Shown: positions 35,819-43,757 of the stretch, one piece after another
How the letters are laid out: each line of letters starts with the position of its first letter
How positions within the stretch are numbered: the first letter of the stretch is position 1
Assembly: GCA_020057065.1 (NCBI GenBank)
Contig: JAGVGM010000328.1
Coordinates: forward strand, 1-44,459
Direction of reading: 5' to 3'
Length of the DNA: 44,459 bases
Origin: Thermodesulfovibrionia bacterium
GTDB taxonomy: Bacteria > Nitrospirota > Thermodesulfovibrionia > UBA6902
Notes under the pieces: generated by a model
What the model was told of the DNA's origin: nothing
The model's database searches: none
What the model saw: the letters and a program-made list of their open reading frames with translations, nothing else
Position numbers and translations under genes: made by a program

Positions 35819-36292
35819 TTAAACAACGATATAGAGATATAACTCGTAACCAACTACTATCAGGTATATATTTATAATAACCGGCAGGCATATTCTCGTA
35901 ATATTAACATTTTTTAAAAGGCACATGACAATCAATGATAAGGATGTTATTGTAAATTTTATTAAAGAAAATTGAAAAACGCCCTTATCCAGAAAAAAAG
36001 CCATAACCGGGTTTGCTTCATACACAACGCCCTTATTTATTAATTCAAGTGTTAAAAATGCATCCAGACAACTCAGGCTTAAAAGGAATAAGACCGCGAC
36101 CAACAGTCTTGTGCTGTATAGATCCACAAAAATATGATCTTTCTTATCTCCGTCCCTCCTTGCCTTCCTTCTTCTGCCACCCCAAAGAGTATATCTGCCG
36201 ATGATCGGCGTTGGGCCCCTGCGCCTGTCAGGAACCGCCCTCAGGTCTCCGCTTATTGATAGTTCAGTTATGTCATTATAACTGCAATTCAT
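35819..36292 (-). CDS. DUF5658-type membrane protein
   Basis: A 157-residue protein: basic, Arg-rich soluble N-terminus (RRRGPTP, GGRRRKARRDGDKKD), then three membrane segments (about 60-78, 100-125 and 130-155). CLDAFLTLELINKGVVYEANPVMAFFLDKG is the DUF5658 hallmark. Function unknown. It converges on the PilZ/ParA operon. Confidence 0.8.
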   Translation of the reverse strand: MNCSYNDITELSISGDLRAVPDRRRGPTPIIGRYTLWGGRRRKARRDGDKKDHIFVDLYSTRLLVAVLFLLSLSCLDAFLTLELINKGVVYEANPVMAFFLDKGVFQFSLIKFTITSLSLIVMCLLKNVNITRICLPVIINIYLIVVGYELYLYIVV

Positions 36293-36312
36293 CTTTTAAT
36301 TGCCTTTTAAGT

Positions 36313-36358
36313 AAGCTGACAAGCTATCAGGCCTGCAAGCTTTCAAACTGGTCAGCTT
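36313..36358. repeat. Short inverted repeat in the 218-bp intergenic gap
   Basis: AAGCTGAC (36313-36320) and GTCAGCTT (36351-36358) with AAGCT-rich sequence between. It has no T-tract at either side, so it is not a clear terminator. The rest of 36293-36510 is AT-rich with no gene seen. Confidence 0.45.
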
Positions 36359-36510
36359 CTTGCTGCCAACACAATACCAGATACTAAAATCCTTGCAAAC
36401 CTCGTGCCACAGCATAACATGTTGATTTAATGGATAATATATTTTAAAACATAAAATAAACTGTAAAATAAAGCGACATATATGTAATTTTTTTCTTTTT
36501 ATATTACTGA

Positions 36511-37266
36511 TCAGTTTTTCAGTATCCTGCTCAGAAAGGCCTTGGTCCTTTCCGTCTTTGGGTTTGTGAATATCTCTTCAGGAGAGCCTGTCTCTATTAC
36601 ATCCCCTTTGTCGAATACAACCACTCTGTCTGCAATTTCTCTTGCAAAGCCCATCTCATGTGTAGCTATAAGCGTGGTCAGACCCTCAGTTACAAGGTCC
36701 TTAATTACCGACAGGACTTCCCCGACCATTTCAGGGTCAAGCGAAGACGTCGGTTCATCAAAGAGCATTGCCTCGGGCTTCATTGCAAGCGCCCTTGCTA
36801 TAGCTACCCTTTGCTGCTCTCCGCCTGACAGCTCTTCAGGGTAACTCTGCACTTTCATTTGCAGATTGACCCTTCTCAGCAGGGCCAGAGCCTTTTCCGT
36901 TGAAGTGCTTTTATCCAAACCGAGAACTTTGATAGGCGATTCAATGATATTTTCTAAAACTGTCATATGCGGGAAAAGATTAAACTGCTGAAATACCATT
37001 CCAACCTTTCTCCTGATCTTCCTGACAGCATCGATATCACCTCTGCCGGGATTCTTTCTGTTAATGGATCGCAGTTCAATATCATCCACGATTATTTCAC
37101 CCTTCTGAAAATATTCAAGACCATTAACACATCTCAAAAAAGTGCTTTTGCCGCTCCCTGATGGGCCTATTAATACAACTACCTCGCCTTTATGCACTTC
37201 AAGGTCAATCCCCTTGAAAAGATGCCGTTCTCCATAATATTTATGTAAATCCCGGACACTTATCAT
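36511..37266 (-). CDS. Polar amino-acid ABC transporter ATPase (GlnQ-like)
   Basis: A 251-residue ABC ATPase: Walker [10 protein letters not shown] (residues 33-41), Q-loop [17 protein letters not shown], signature LSGGEQQR, Walker [13 protein letters not shown] and H-loop THEM. It belongs to the GlnQ/HisP group that powers uptake of glutamine, glutamate, aspartate or other polar amino acids. Its ATG overlaps the stop of the upstream permease-fusion gene (ATGA). Given the nitrogen genes nearby, uptake of glutamine or glutamate is plausible but not shown. Confidence 0.95.
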   Translation of the reverse strand: MISVRDLHKYYGERHLFKGIDLEVHKGEVVVLIGPSGSGKSTFLRCVNGLEYFQKGEIIVDDIELRSINRKNPGRGDIDAVRKIRRKVGMVFQQFNLFPHMTVLENIIESPIKVLGLDKSTSTEKALALLRRVNLQMKVQSYPEELSGGEQQRVAIARALAMKPEAMLFDEPTSSLDPEMVGEVLSVIKDLVTEGLTTLIATHEMGFAREIADRVVVFDKGDVIETGSPEEIFTNPKTERTKAFLSRILKN

Positions 37267-38759
37267 TGTTTTGAACCTTTCAACTTATTTTCCAATTTTC
37301 TTGATAGAAGCGATAACGGATAACTCATGGCAAAATAGAGAACGGCAACGATCAGCCCAAGTTCAAAGAACCTTAGAGTGCTTGCAGCTAGTATGCTGTA
37401 GGTCTTGGTCAGTTCAACCATTGCAATAACTGATACAAGTGATGAGTCCTTGAAGAGCGCGATAAAATCATTGGTAATACCGGGAGTCGCTATCCTCAGG
37501 GCCTGAGGCATTATTATCCTTCTCAATGCAAGGTGTTGTGTCATACCGAGTGAAAATGCCGCTTCCAATTGTCCTTTCGGCACAGACATTATTCCTGCTC
37601 TGTAGATCTCTGCCTCATATGCAGCGTAGTTCATCCCCAGCCCTAAAAATGCGGCAATAACAGGACTGAATGAAATGCCTATATTAGGAAGCCCGTAATA
37701 CAGTATATAGAGCTGTATGAGAAGTGGCGTCCCCCTGTATATTTCAATATACGCAGATGCTATAGAACTTAAAGGGGGCTTACCGTACAGTTTGCATATC
37801 GTAAGGATAAGCCCAAGTGTAACTGCCAGCGCCATTGAAATAGAAGAAATGAATATGGTTATGCCCGCTCCTTTTAAAAGCATCGGTATAAAAGTATGCA
37901 CAGGCGTGCTTTTGCTTGCTTCAATGCTTATGTGATCAGAAGATTTATCGGAATTCAGAAAAAGCTTTTCCTGGGTCTCATTCCAGAGATCCCATTTTTC
38001 GTATATCTGCTTTAACTCGCCTGTCCTGAGAAGTTTGATAAGTATTTTGTCGAGCGCTTTTTTAAGTTCTTCATCCTCTTTTCTGAGCGCGATCCCGTAA
38101 AACCCCTCACCTATCGTCTGCCCCGCATATCGCAGCTTCGGATCAGGCTTTGCATAGTAAGCCGCTATCGGGAGATCCATCAACACCGCATCAAGCCTGC
38201 CTAATACAAGATCTTCGTAGGGCTCTGCCTGACCGGAATAAATTTTTATGTCCACGCCCCCCATATTCGTCAGGATGTCCTGTGCGACTGCTCCCGAAAG
38301 AGTTCCGACCTTTTTGCCTTTTATATCATTTATATCACGTATCCGTGTTTCATTTTTCCTTACCACAAGCTGTTCGGTATAAACGTAATAGGGAACAGAA
38401 AAGAGGATCTCCTGTTCTCTAAGCGGTGTTATTTCCAATCCATTCAAAGCTATGTCAAAATCCCCCCTTTTAAGTGCTGGGATCAAACTGTCCCATGCAT
38501 TTTGCGACTGTCTTGCTGTAACACCAAGTTCTCTCGCTATCACATTTGCAAGATCAACTTCAAAGCCTACAAGCTTTGAAGGATCCTCAGGGGCAGGGAA
38601 AACATAAGGGGCTCCGCCTTCCGCATCAGAGCCCCATAACAGATAACCTCTCTTCTTTATTTTTTCAATGCAGTTCTCCTCAGGCTGAGAAGGCGCCGCC
38701 CAGCAGATCAAAACAATCAGCCCGATCACGAGTGAAATAGTTCCAATTAAACGTTTCAT
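37263..38759 (-). CDS. Fused amino-acid binding protein and ABC permease
   Basis: A 498-residue fusion: signal or anchor segment (1-22), SBP_bac_3 domain (about 32-260; [35 protein letters not shown]), linker, and a HisM/GlnP-type permease domain (about 285-495) with [17 protein letters not shown] and the EAA loop [24 protein letters not shown] that contacts the ATPase. Such fusions tether the receptor to the transporter and replace a free periplasmic protein. It is co-translated with the ATPase. Substrate not determinable from sequence alone. Confidence 0.95.
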   Translation of the reverse strand: MKRLIGTISLVIGLIVLICWAAPSQPEENCIEKIKKRGYLLWGSDAEGGAPYVFPAPEDPSKLVGFEVDLANVIARELGVTARQSQNAWDSLIPALKRGDFDIALNGLEITPLREQEILFSVPYYVYTEQLVVRKNETRIRDINDIKGKKVGTLSGAVAQDILTNMGGVDIKIYSGQAEPYEDLVLGRLDAVLMDLPIAAYYAKPDPKLRYAGQTIGEGFYGIALRKEDEELKKALDKILIKLLRTGELKQIYEKWDLWNETQEKLFLNSDKSSDHISIEASKSTPVHTFIPMLLKGAGITIFISSISMALAVTLGLILTICKLYGKPPLSSIASAYIEIYRGTPLLIQLYILYYGLPNIGISFSPVIAAFLGLGMNYAAYEAEIYRAGIMSVPKGQLEAAFSLGMTQHLALRRIIMPQALRIATPGITNDFIALFKDSSLVSVIAMVELTKTYSILAASTLRFFELGLIVAVLYFAMSYPLSLLSRKLENKLKGSKQ

Positions 38760-38966
38760 TTTCGAACAGTCATATTAGTTTTGTTAGTTGCATTGGTTTA
38801 ATTAGTTCTATTAGTTAACCAATTCAACCAATCAAACTTTTTTCAACAAGTCTTAAGAAGAAAAAGAACTGGATTCTCCGGTCAATCCGGAGGCGAGAAT
38901 GACAGAATTTTGGTTTGGCCTTTACGCCCTGCTCTCTTGGCGCAAAATTCTTAACTATGACAAAGT

Positions 38967-39443
38967 TTAACTTCGTTTCCACTCCCCGCTTTTGCCGCCG
39001 CGTTTTTCCATCAGCATAATGTCGCCGATGATCATCCCCTTGTCAACGGCTTTGCACATATCATAAATTGCGAGCGCCGCGATCGACGCGGCAGTAAGCG
39101 CTTCCATTTCAACGCCAGTCTGTCCCGTGCATTTTGCCCGGGTCTCTATCACGACTTTATTTCTTTTCTTGTCTATGTTGAAATCAACTGAAACATTATG
39201 AAGGTTAAGTTGATGACATAATGGTATAAGTTCACATGTCCTCTTAGCCGCCATGATACCGGCAAGCCTTGCTGTGTCAAACACATTGCCCTTAGCGATC
39301 TTTCCATCAGTGATAAGGCGCAGCGTTTCCTTTTTCATGTAAACAGCTCCGCTTGCCACAGCCTCCCGCAAGGTTGACGGCTTACTGCCCACATCAACCA
39401 TTTTCGCCCGGCCTTTAGCATCAATATGCGTAAGTTTTGCCAT
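38967..39443 (-). CDS. moaC: Cyclic pyranopterin monophosphate synthase
   Basis: A 158-residue MoaC of normal length; it forms cyclic pyranopterin monophosphate from the MoaA product in molybdenum cofactor synthesis. [33 protein letters not shown] and [22 protein letters not shown] are diagnostic. The start is set at ATG 39443 with GGAGGG upstream, not the in-frame codon at 39512. The 207 bp to the transporter gene carry TTAGTT-rich low-complexity repeats and a hairpin near CCGGTCAATCCGG. Confidence 0.96.
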   Translation of the reverse strand: MAKLTHIDAKGRAKMVDVGSKPSTLREAVASGAVYMKKETLRLITDGKIAKGNVFDTARLAGIMAAKRTCELIPLCHQLNLHNVSVDFNIDKKRNKVVIETRAKCTGQTGVEMEALTAASIAALAIYDMCKAVDKGMIIGDIMLMEKRGGKSGEWKRS

Positions 39444-39539
39444 CTGAATTACCCTCCTACCGTCATTCCAAGTGTAACGAAAAATCTTTCTTCCAGTAAT
39501 TGAGATTGCCACGTCGCTTTGCTCCTCGCAATGACACTT

Positions 39540-39976
39540 CTAACTCTCCAGTATTTCTTCTAAGATCTCCGCTGCATCTGTAATATATTTTGGACACCTC
39601 TCAATAATGGTCATCCATGCGTCAGGATTTAGATCTTTTTTTGCACACAGGTCAAAATCTATAAGCTCTCTGCAAATAATTGAGTCGTTCCTGACCTTAA
39701 ATCTTTCTGTAAATTTTTTAACAAGCTCATTTATCTTTGCCTTGGACGCTTTGTTCCCTGCATCTGCTGCTCCATTTTTAAGCCCAATGACCATAAAAGC
39801 CCCTGTGACTGCCCCGCAGGTTTCACACATAAGCCCCATTCCGCCCCCAAAAGACTCCCTATCCTCAGAGCTGTTTCATGGTCCATTCCCAGCTTAACAC
39901 CGTAAGCTGCAAGTATGGACTGGGCTCAGTTGAAACCCTTATTGAACAATAATATTGCGTGCTCTATTTCTGTCAT
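39540..39976 (-). pseudogene. C_GCAxxG_C_C family protein with in-frame UGA (probable Sec) and one apparent frameshift
   Basis: Reading from ATG 39976: MTEIEHAILLFNKGFN, then TGA (39928-39926), then AQSILAAYGVKLGMDHETALRIG. The UGA falls exactly where the family has its first conserved Cys (GFNCAQ), and a bSECIS-like hairpin follows, so this is likely selenocysteine. After SLLG a single base is missing in a run of five G (plus-strand C at 39844-39848); adding one G restores GGGMGLMCETCGAVTGAFMVIGL and the remaining 90-odd residues with the GCAxxG-like CGAVTG and two C-terminal Cys. The restored protein would be 145 residues. The homopolymer slip may be a sequencing error or a real decay; hence the pseudogene label. 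The family is thought to be redox active. Start lacks a strong ribosome binding site. Confidence 0.75.
39881..39920 (-). promoter_or_regulatory. bSECIS-like hairpin after the UGA codon
   Basis: Lower stem GTCCAT/ATGGAC, an asymmetric internal loop (ACTTG and GGA), upper stem CAGCTTA/TAAGCTG, apical loop CGGTGT. The loop begins 23 nt after the UGA and has G among its first two bases, both within the pattern known for bacterial SECIS elements. Confidence 0.7.
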
Positions 39977-40066
39977 GTTTGTATGATACCTGCTGGTGAG
40001 AAAATTTTCAATTTTTCAACACTATCAGGATATTATCACAAATCATTTGTGCTAATATAAATTCCT

Positions 40067-41356
40067 ATGAGACGGGTTGTAATTACCGGGATCGGCGCCG
40101 TAACGCCGCTGGGCAATGATATTCAAACTACATGGAAAGGATTAACTGAAAAACGCTCCGGTATAGGCCTAATAACAAAATTTGATCCCTCCGGATTAAC
40201 CAGCCGTATTGCAGGTGAATTAAAATATTTCCCTTCGGAAAATTATATCTCCAAAAAAGAAATTCAGAGGCTTGATCCATTTATACACTATGCAATTGCT
40301 GCGGCGATAATGGCTGTGGAGGATGCAGGGCTGATAAGCGCGGAAGTGCGGAAGTGCGGAAGTGCAATAGCCTCTGTAGGGGCAATTCATGAATTACCCC
40401 TACAGCAAACTCTCCTAACCAATTCAGGCGTTATCATTGGTTCAAGCAGGGGGGGGGTAACAAGCATGGGGAACGCCCTGCAAAAACATCTGTTAACCGG
40501 CAAACCATTCTCAGCATACTTAATGTCTTCAAGCACCATTAACATGGCGTCTTCCCAGATATCAATGAAATTCAGCATAAAAGGACCTTCCCTTGGTATA
40601 TCAACTGCTTGTGCCTCCGGGACCAATGCGATCGGCGAAGCTGCACGAATGATCAGATACGGTGAAATAGACCTTGCCTTTGCAGGAGGCTCGGAAGCGC
40701 CCATTTGCAGACTGGCTGTAGGGGGATATGCAGCATCAGGAGCTCTTTCAGGAAGAAATCATGAACCTCTGAAAGCAAGCAGACCCTTTGATAAAGACAG
40801 GGACGGCTTTGTAATTTCAGAGGGTGCAGGCATTCTTGTGCTTGAAGAGCTTGATCATGCAATGAGAAGAAGAGCCAGGATATACGCAGAACTTGCAGGC
40901 TACAGCACATCTTCAGATGCATTCCATCAGACAAAGCCCGACAGCGAAGGCGAGGCCTTTGCAATTAAAAAGGCATTAAAAGATGCGGGAATTTCTGCTG
41001 ATGAGGTTGACTACATAAACGCTCATGCTACATCAACCCTTCTTGGCGATCATGCTGAGTCAGATGCAATAAGAAAAGTCTTTGGCAAAAAAGCTGATGA
41101 CATTTATATAAGTTCATCCAAATCAATGTTGGGACATATGCTCGGCGCTGCCGGCGCAGTGGAAGCAGCGATAACCGCAATGTCAATTGACAGAGGCATG
41201 ATCATTCCCACAACCAATCTTGAAAAACCCGACCCCGCCTGTAAACTTAATCATGTGACCACGACAATGAAAAAAGATATAAATGCTGCAATTACGAATT
41301 CTTTTGGTTTCGGCGGAGTAAATGCTGTACTGGTGTTGAAGAAATTTAGAGGGTAA
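40067..41356 (+). CDS. fabF: Beta-ketoacyl-ACP synthase II
   Basis: A 429-residue KAS enzyme that extends acyl chains with malonyl-ACP. The triad is intact: Cys182 in ISTACASG, His in NAHATSTLLGD and His in SSKSMLGHMLGAAGA. It is about 20 residues longer than usual: between AVEDAGL and GVIIGSSRGG the protein carries extra sequence made of an 8-bp tandem repeat and a 32-bp palindrome, both in frame (VRKCGSAIAS then VGAIHELPLQ). The insertion falls in a surface region after an N-terminal helix, and the downstream core is unbroken, so the enzyme may still work. No clear ribosome binding site precedes the ATG. It stands alone, divergent from the Sec gene. Confidence 0.94.
   Translation: MRRVVITGIGAVTPLGNDIQTTWKGLTEKRSGIGLITKFDPSGLTSRIAGELKYFPSENYISKKEIQRLDPFIHYAIAAAIMAVEDAGLISAEVRKCGSAIASVGAIHELPLQQTLLTNSGVIIGSSRGGVTSMGNALQKHLLTGKPFSAYLMSSSTINMASSQISMKFSIKGPSLGISTACASGTNAIGEAARMIRYGEIDLAFAGGSEAPICRLAVGGYAASGALSGRNHEPLKASRPFDKDRDGFVISEGAGILVLEELDHAMRRRARIYAELAGYSTSSDAFHQTKPDSEGEAFAIKKALKDAGISADEVDYINAHATSTLLGDHAESDAIRKVFGKKADDIYISSSKSMLGHMLGAAGAVEAAITAMSIDRGMIIPTTNLEKPDPACKLNHVTTTMKKDINAAITNSFGFGGVNAVLVLKKFRG
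40341..40405. repeat. Tandem octamer plus palindrome inside fabF
   Basis: Three perfect copies of CGGAAGTG (40341-40364) are followed at 40374-40405 by a palindrome with arms CTGTAGGGGCAATTCA and its inverse (one mismatch). The GTAGGGGC outer arm ties it to the GTAGGGGCGGG family with a different core. The reading frame stays open throughout. Confidence 0.85.
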
Positions 41357-41370
41357 AAAAATATCTGGCA

Positions 41371-41480
41371 AACCCCGTTAGAAAACCTTTGTCCTTCTAA
41401 TGGGAAGGCTCATATGGGGCATTAAACTCTATGTGAGCTTTAGATGACCGCTGCAAGCAGCGGGGCTTTCTAACTGGGTA
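41371..41480. repeat. Complex hairpin repeat downstream of fabF
   Basis: Ends ACCCCGTTAGAAA and TTTCTAACTGGGT are inverted copies. Inside are a second TTCTAATGGG arm, an inverted pair GCTCATAT/ATGTGAGC, and a perfect hairpin CCGCTG-CAAG-CAGCGG. A compact relative is at 43419. It lies in the 301-bp gap 41357-41657, where no gene was seen; the remaining part upstream of 41658 should hold the promoter of the CBM48 gene. Confidence 0.65.
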
Positions 41481-41657
41481 AAGCATCCCAATAATTCTGT
41501 TTAATAATCTCATTAATATTATTTAGTGGACAGTTGTAAGAATTGGAGTTAAAAGAATATTGGAATCTGAGTCAGACTATAAAGCTATATCCCTTTCTAT
41601 CAAGAGCCGGGATAAGGCAATACATAATTAACATTTCAATTTATAGCGAGGAATTTT

Positions 41658-42053
41658 ATGAAAAAAATAATTGAGAAAAAAATATACGGTGAAGATGCTG
41701 CTGCCAGGAAGAGTTCATCGGCAGGATCGAATAAGGTAGTAAAGGACAAGAGCCTGAACAGGCATTACTTAACATCTGACAATTTATGCAGGATCACTTT
41801 TAGACTGCCCAAAGAGGCGGCACATAATGCTGAGACAGCAACCGTCGTCGGTGATTTTAATAACTGGAACCCGACTGAACACGAAATGAAAAAACTGAAA
41901 AACGGTGATTTTACGTTGACCCTTGAACTGCCTTGCAACAGAGAATACAGTTTCAGGTATCTTATTGATGCAAAACGCTGGGAAAATGACTGGTTCGCAG
42001 ACAAATATGTTCCTAATGAGTTTCACACTGAAAATTCAGTGGTTATAACATAG
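41658..42053 (+). CDS. CBM48/AMPK-type glycogen-binding domain protein
   Basis: A 131-residue cytoplasmic protein: a charged, flexible N-terminus (1-38), then a single early-set (isoamylase N-terminal/AMPK beta) domain. The core FRLPKEAAHNAETATVVGDFNNWNPTEHEMKKLKNGDFTLTLEL, with the Trp and following Asn of DFNNW, is the carbohydrate-binding face. It has no catalytic partner domain. AGGAATTTT precedes the ATG. It may bring another enzyme to glycogen or act as a regulator; neighbours do not reveal which. Confidence 0.88.
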   Translation: MKKIIEKKIYGEDAAARKSSSAGSNKVVKDKSLNRHYLTSDNLCRITFRLPKEAAHNAETATVVGDFNNWNPTEHEMKKLKNGDFTLTLELPCNREYSFRYLIDAKRWENDWFADKYVPNEFHTENSVVIT

Positions 42054-42100
42054 AATTAAAGATCATGCTGTTTCATCGCTTAATTCATAAATTTGAGACT

Positions 42101-42233
42101 CCTCAGTTACAGGGGGGAGACTGGATGATTCCCCTCTTTGTAAAAGAGGGGTTAGGGGAGATTTTTTAAAATGAATTGAACCCCCCCTCGCCCCCCTTTA
42201 CCAAAGGGGGGATAATACCCCCCGTAACTGAGG
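42101..42233. repeat. MITE-like inverted repeat with G-runs
   Basis: CCTCAGTTAC plus GGGGGG at the left and CCCCCC plus GTAACTGAGG at the right bound about 133 bp. Internal CCCCTCTTTGTAAAAGAGGGG and CCCCCCTTTACC/AAAGGGGGG hairpins are present. There is no reading frame. It occupies most of the gap between the CBM48 gene and the secreted Zn protein gene. Confidence 0.65.
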
Positions 42234-42316
42234 GATTACGCATCGTCCCACTTTTTTCTTCACTAAATATTGATATTTTGATAAACTCTTTTTATCAATG
42301 ACTGTTTGAGTAATTT

Positions 42317-43024
42317 ATGATCAAGAAATCCCTCTTAATAGGTATGTTCGGGCTGCTTTTAGTCATTTCTTCCTTTAAATGCTATGCATGGTTTGATGAA
42401 ACTCACCTCGCTGTAGCAAAGGCAGCCGGGTATTATAAGTGGTATAATGCCGTCGGAGCGGATATGCTTAAGGTTAAAGCAGGCGATAGTGAAAAATATA
42501 ATCACTTTTTTGACAATTTTAATGATGTAAAAGTAACCACTGAAATGGTTTTGAAACAGGCAGGGGAATACGATAATCCTGTTGATACGGAAGGACATCT
42601 TTACGGAGCCATCATTGCTTCAATAAGACAATATGAGAACAGGAAAAATGATAATAAATATGCAGAATATCATCTTGCTTTTTGCTCCCACTATATAGGT
42701 GATCTATCAGCCCCTTTCCATAATGTTATTTATGATGATTTCAATAAAAAACATCACGCTGTAAATGATGGGATAGTAGATAATGAGGTGTTGGAGAATA
42801 TTAACAAGGTAAAAGAGAATATGACCCGGGTTAAACTGGGAACAGATAATTTTGAAAAGGACCTTGCAAGAGAGATTGCCAAGATCGCAAACAATGCAAG
42901 ACAATTGGGTCACAAATTGCAAAAAGAAAAAAGGGACATGACAAAGGAAGAGGCATATAAACAATTAGGGCAAAGCGCATCTTTACTTAATGCTGTGTTA
43001 AAGCATTTAGGCAAGGGCAATTAG
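42317..43024 (+). CDS. Secreted zinc-dependent phospholipase C/S1-P1 nuclease-like protein
   Basis: A 235-residue protein with a signal peptide (residues 1-24); predicted cleavage at CYA/WFDETH leaves Trp at the mature N-terminus, which is a zinc ligand in this superfamily. Further ligand candidates are in WFDETH (His), DTEGHLYGA (His), FCSHYIGDLSAPFHN (His, Asp, His) and KKHHAVNDG (His), the order expected for the three-zinc site. It could hydrolyse phospholipids or single-stranded nucleic acids outside the cytoplasm; the branch cannot be told from sequence. No close operon partner. Confidence 0.82.
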   Translation: MIKKSLLIGMFGLLLVISSFKCYAWFDETHLAVAKAAGYYKWYNAVGADMLKVKAGDSEKYNHFFDNFNDVKVTTEMVLKQAGEYDNPVDTEGHLYGAIIASIRQYENRKNDNKYAEYHLAFCSHYIGDLSAPFHNVIYDDFNKKHHAVNDGIVDNEVLENINKVKENMTRVKLGTDNFEKDLAREIAKIANNARQLGHKLQKEKRDMTKEEAYKQLGQSASLLNAVLKHLGKGN

Positions 43025-43051
43025 AGCATTAATTTATATTGGATCGTTCTG

Positions 43052-43309
43052 TCAGGAAACCTTAGAACTCAGCTTCTTCTTCCTGATAAGTTCTTCTAAA
43101 ACTACAGCTATCTGCTCCGGCGTCATCCGTTTTTGCTCAAGCAAGATCTCCCCGATCAGTTTGTGGTGACTATTAGAGTTGTCACAAGCGATTTGCTCGT
43201 CTAATGCCTCTTCTAACTGCTGTGAGGTTATAAAGCCTTTTTTTATTGCGATCTCGCCGAATCGGAAGAAATACTCTATTGCTGAATTCATCTCATCGTC
43301 ATCCATCAT
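43052..43309 (-). CDS. Small stand-alone MshEN-like protein
   Basis: An 85-residue acidic protein containing two short helical repeats of the type RFGEIAIKKGFITSQQLEEALDEQ and LIGEILLEQKRMTPEQIAVVLEEL. The same 'G-E-I-L-x-x-x-x-x-I/M-T' units occur in the N-terminal domains of GspE/PilB/MshE ATPases, where some bind cyclic-di-GMP. Here the units stand alone. Start ATG 43309 follows GGAGGG at good spacing; an upstream GTG (43318) overlaps that site and is less likely. Role unknown; a c-di-GMP sensor is only a hypothesis. Confidence 0.7.
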   Translation of the reverse strand: MMDDDEMNSAIEYFFRFGEIAIKKGFITSQQLEEALDEQIACDNSNSHHKLIGEILLEQKRMTPEQIAVVLEELIRKKKLSSKVS

Positions 43310-43418
43310 TGTTGACACCCTCCTAAATAAGTCAGCATCTTTGATATCTTATCGGCTAACTCTCTGGATAGCATAAGCAGGAGTGAAAATCTCTCTTGCC
43401 TGCACCAATTTCAGGTAA

Positions 43419-43464
43419 ACCCAGTTAGAAGACCGCTGCAAGCAGCGGGGCCTTCTGACGGGGT
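43419..43464. repeat. Compact hairpin repeat related to 41371
   Basis: ACCCAGTTAGAAG and CTTCTGACGGGGT form the outer stem and CCGCTG-CAAG-CAGCGG the inner hairpin, 46 bp in all. The inner part and the outer ends match the repeat after fabF. It lies in the 448-bp gap 43310-43757, which otherwise holds the RNA-like fragment and the Fic promoter described below. Confidence 0.7.
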
Positions 43465-43535
43465 AAATAAAATGATTGCATAGTCAGACAGGAAGTTATT
43501 AATTATAAATGAAGACACGTGCTTGAAAATAAAAA

Positions 43536-43566
43536 GTGGAGCTGAACTGGATCGAACCGGGGGAAG
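43536..43566 (-). other. tRNA/tmRNA 3'-end-like fragment
   Basis: On the minus strand CCCGGTTCGATCC, then CAGCTCCAC, then TTTTT recalls the T-loop and 3' acceptor of a tmRNA (ending CAGCTCCACCA) or tRNA. The T-stem pairs poorly and no D-arm or anticodon arm lies upstream, so it is not a complete gene. It could be a leftover attachment site at the edge of the AT-rich Fic region. Confidence 0.3.
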
Positions 43567-43633
43567 TCCAGACAATATCTGGGATTGGAATATATTAATA
43601 CAATGGATTGATTTTTAACAGTTTTCAATGTTC

Positions 43634-43716
43634 AAATACTACTAAATACTATTTCATGCATAATTAGTATTTGGCTTGACAATCACCAAATACTAATTTA
43701 TACTAAATTAGTATTT
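43634..43716 (+). promoter_or_regulatory. Sigma-70 promoter with five phased AAATACT operators before the Fic gene
   Basis: -35 TTGACA (43676-43681), a 17-bp spacer and -10 TATACT (43699-43704) form a near-ideal promoter. Heptamers AAATACT or their inverse AGTATTT are centred at 43637, 43647, 43669, 43691 and 43713; the last four are exactly 22 bp apart with alternating orientation. The middle pair forms a 13-bp perfect inverted repeat (AATTAGTATTTGG/CCAAATACTAATT) around the -35 box. A repressor bound here would block the promoter. Confidence 0.8.
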
Positions 43717-43757
43717 AACTTTAATAATTTAAAAAACGTGTAGTTAGGTAAGTAAAA

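Noticed and set aside
43419-43464. Integron attC site, because of GTTAGAA and TTCTGAC ends
   Set aside because: The order of the half-sites is reversed relative to attC (RYYYAAC first, GTTRRRY last) and no integrase or cassette array is present.
43536-43640. Complete tRNA or tmRNA gene on the minus strand
   Set aside because: Only a T-loop/acceptor-like end is present; the T-stem pairs poorly and no D-arm, anticodon arm or tag-peptide region can be folded upstream.
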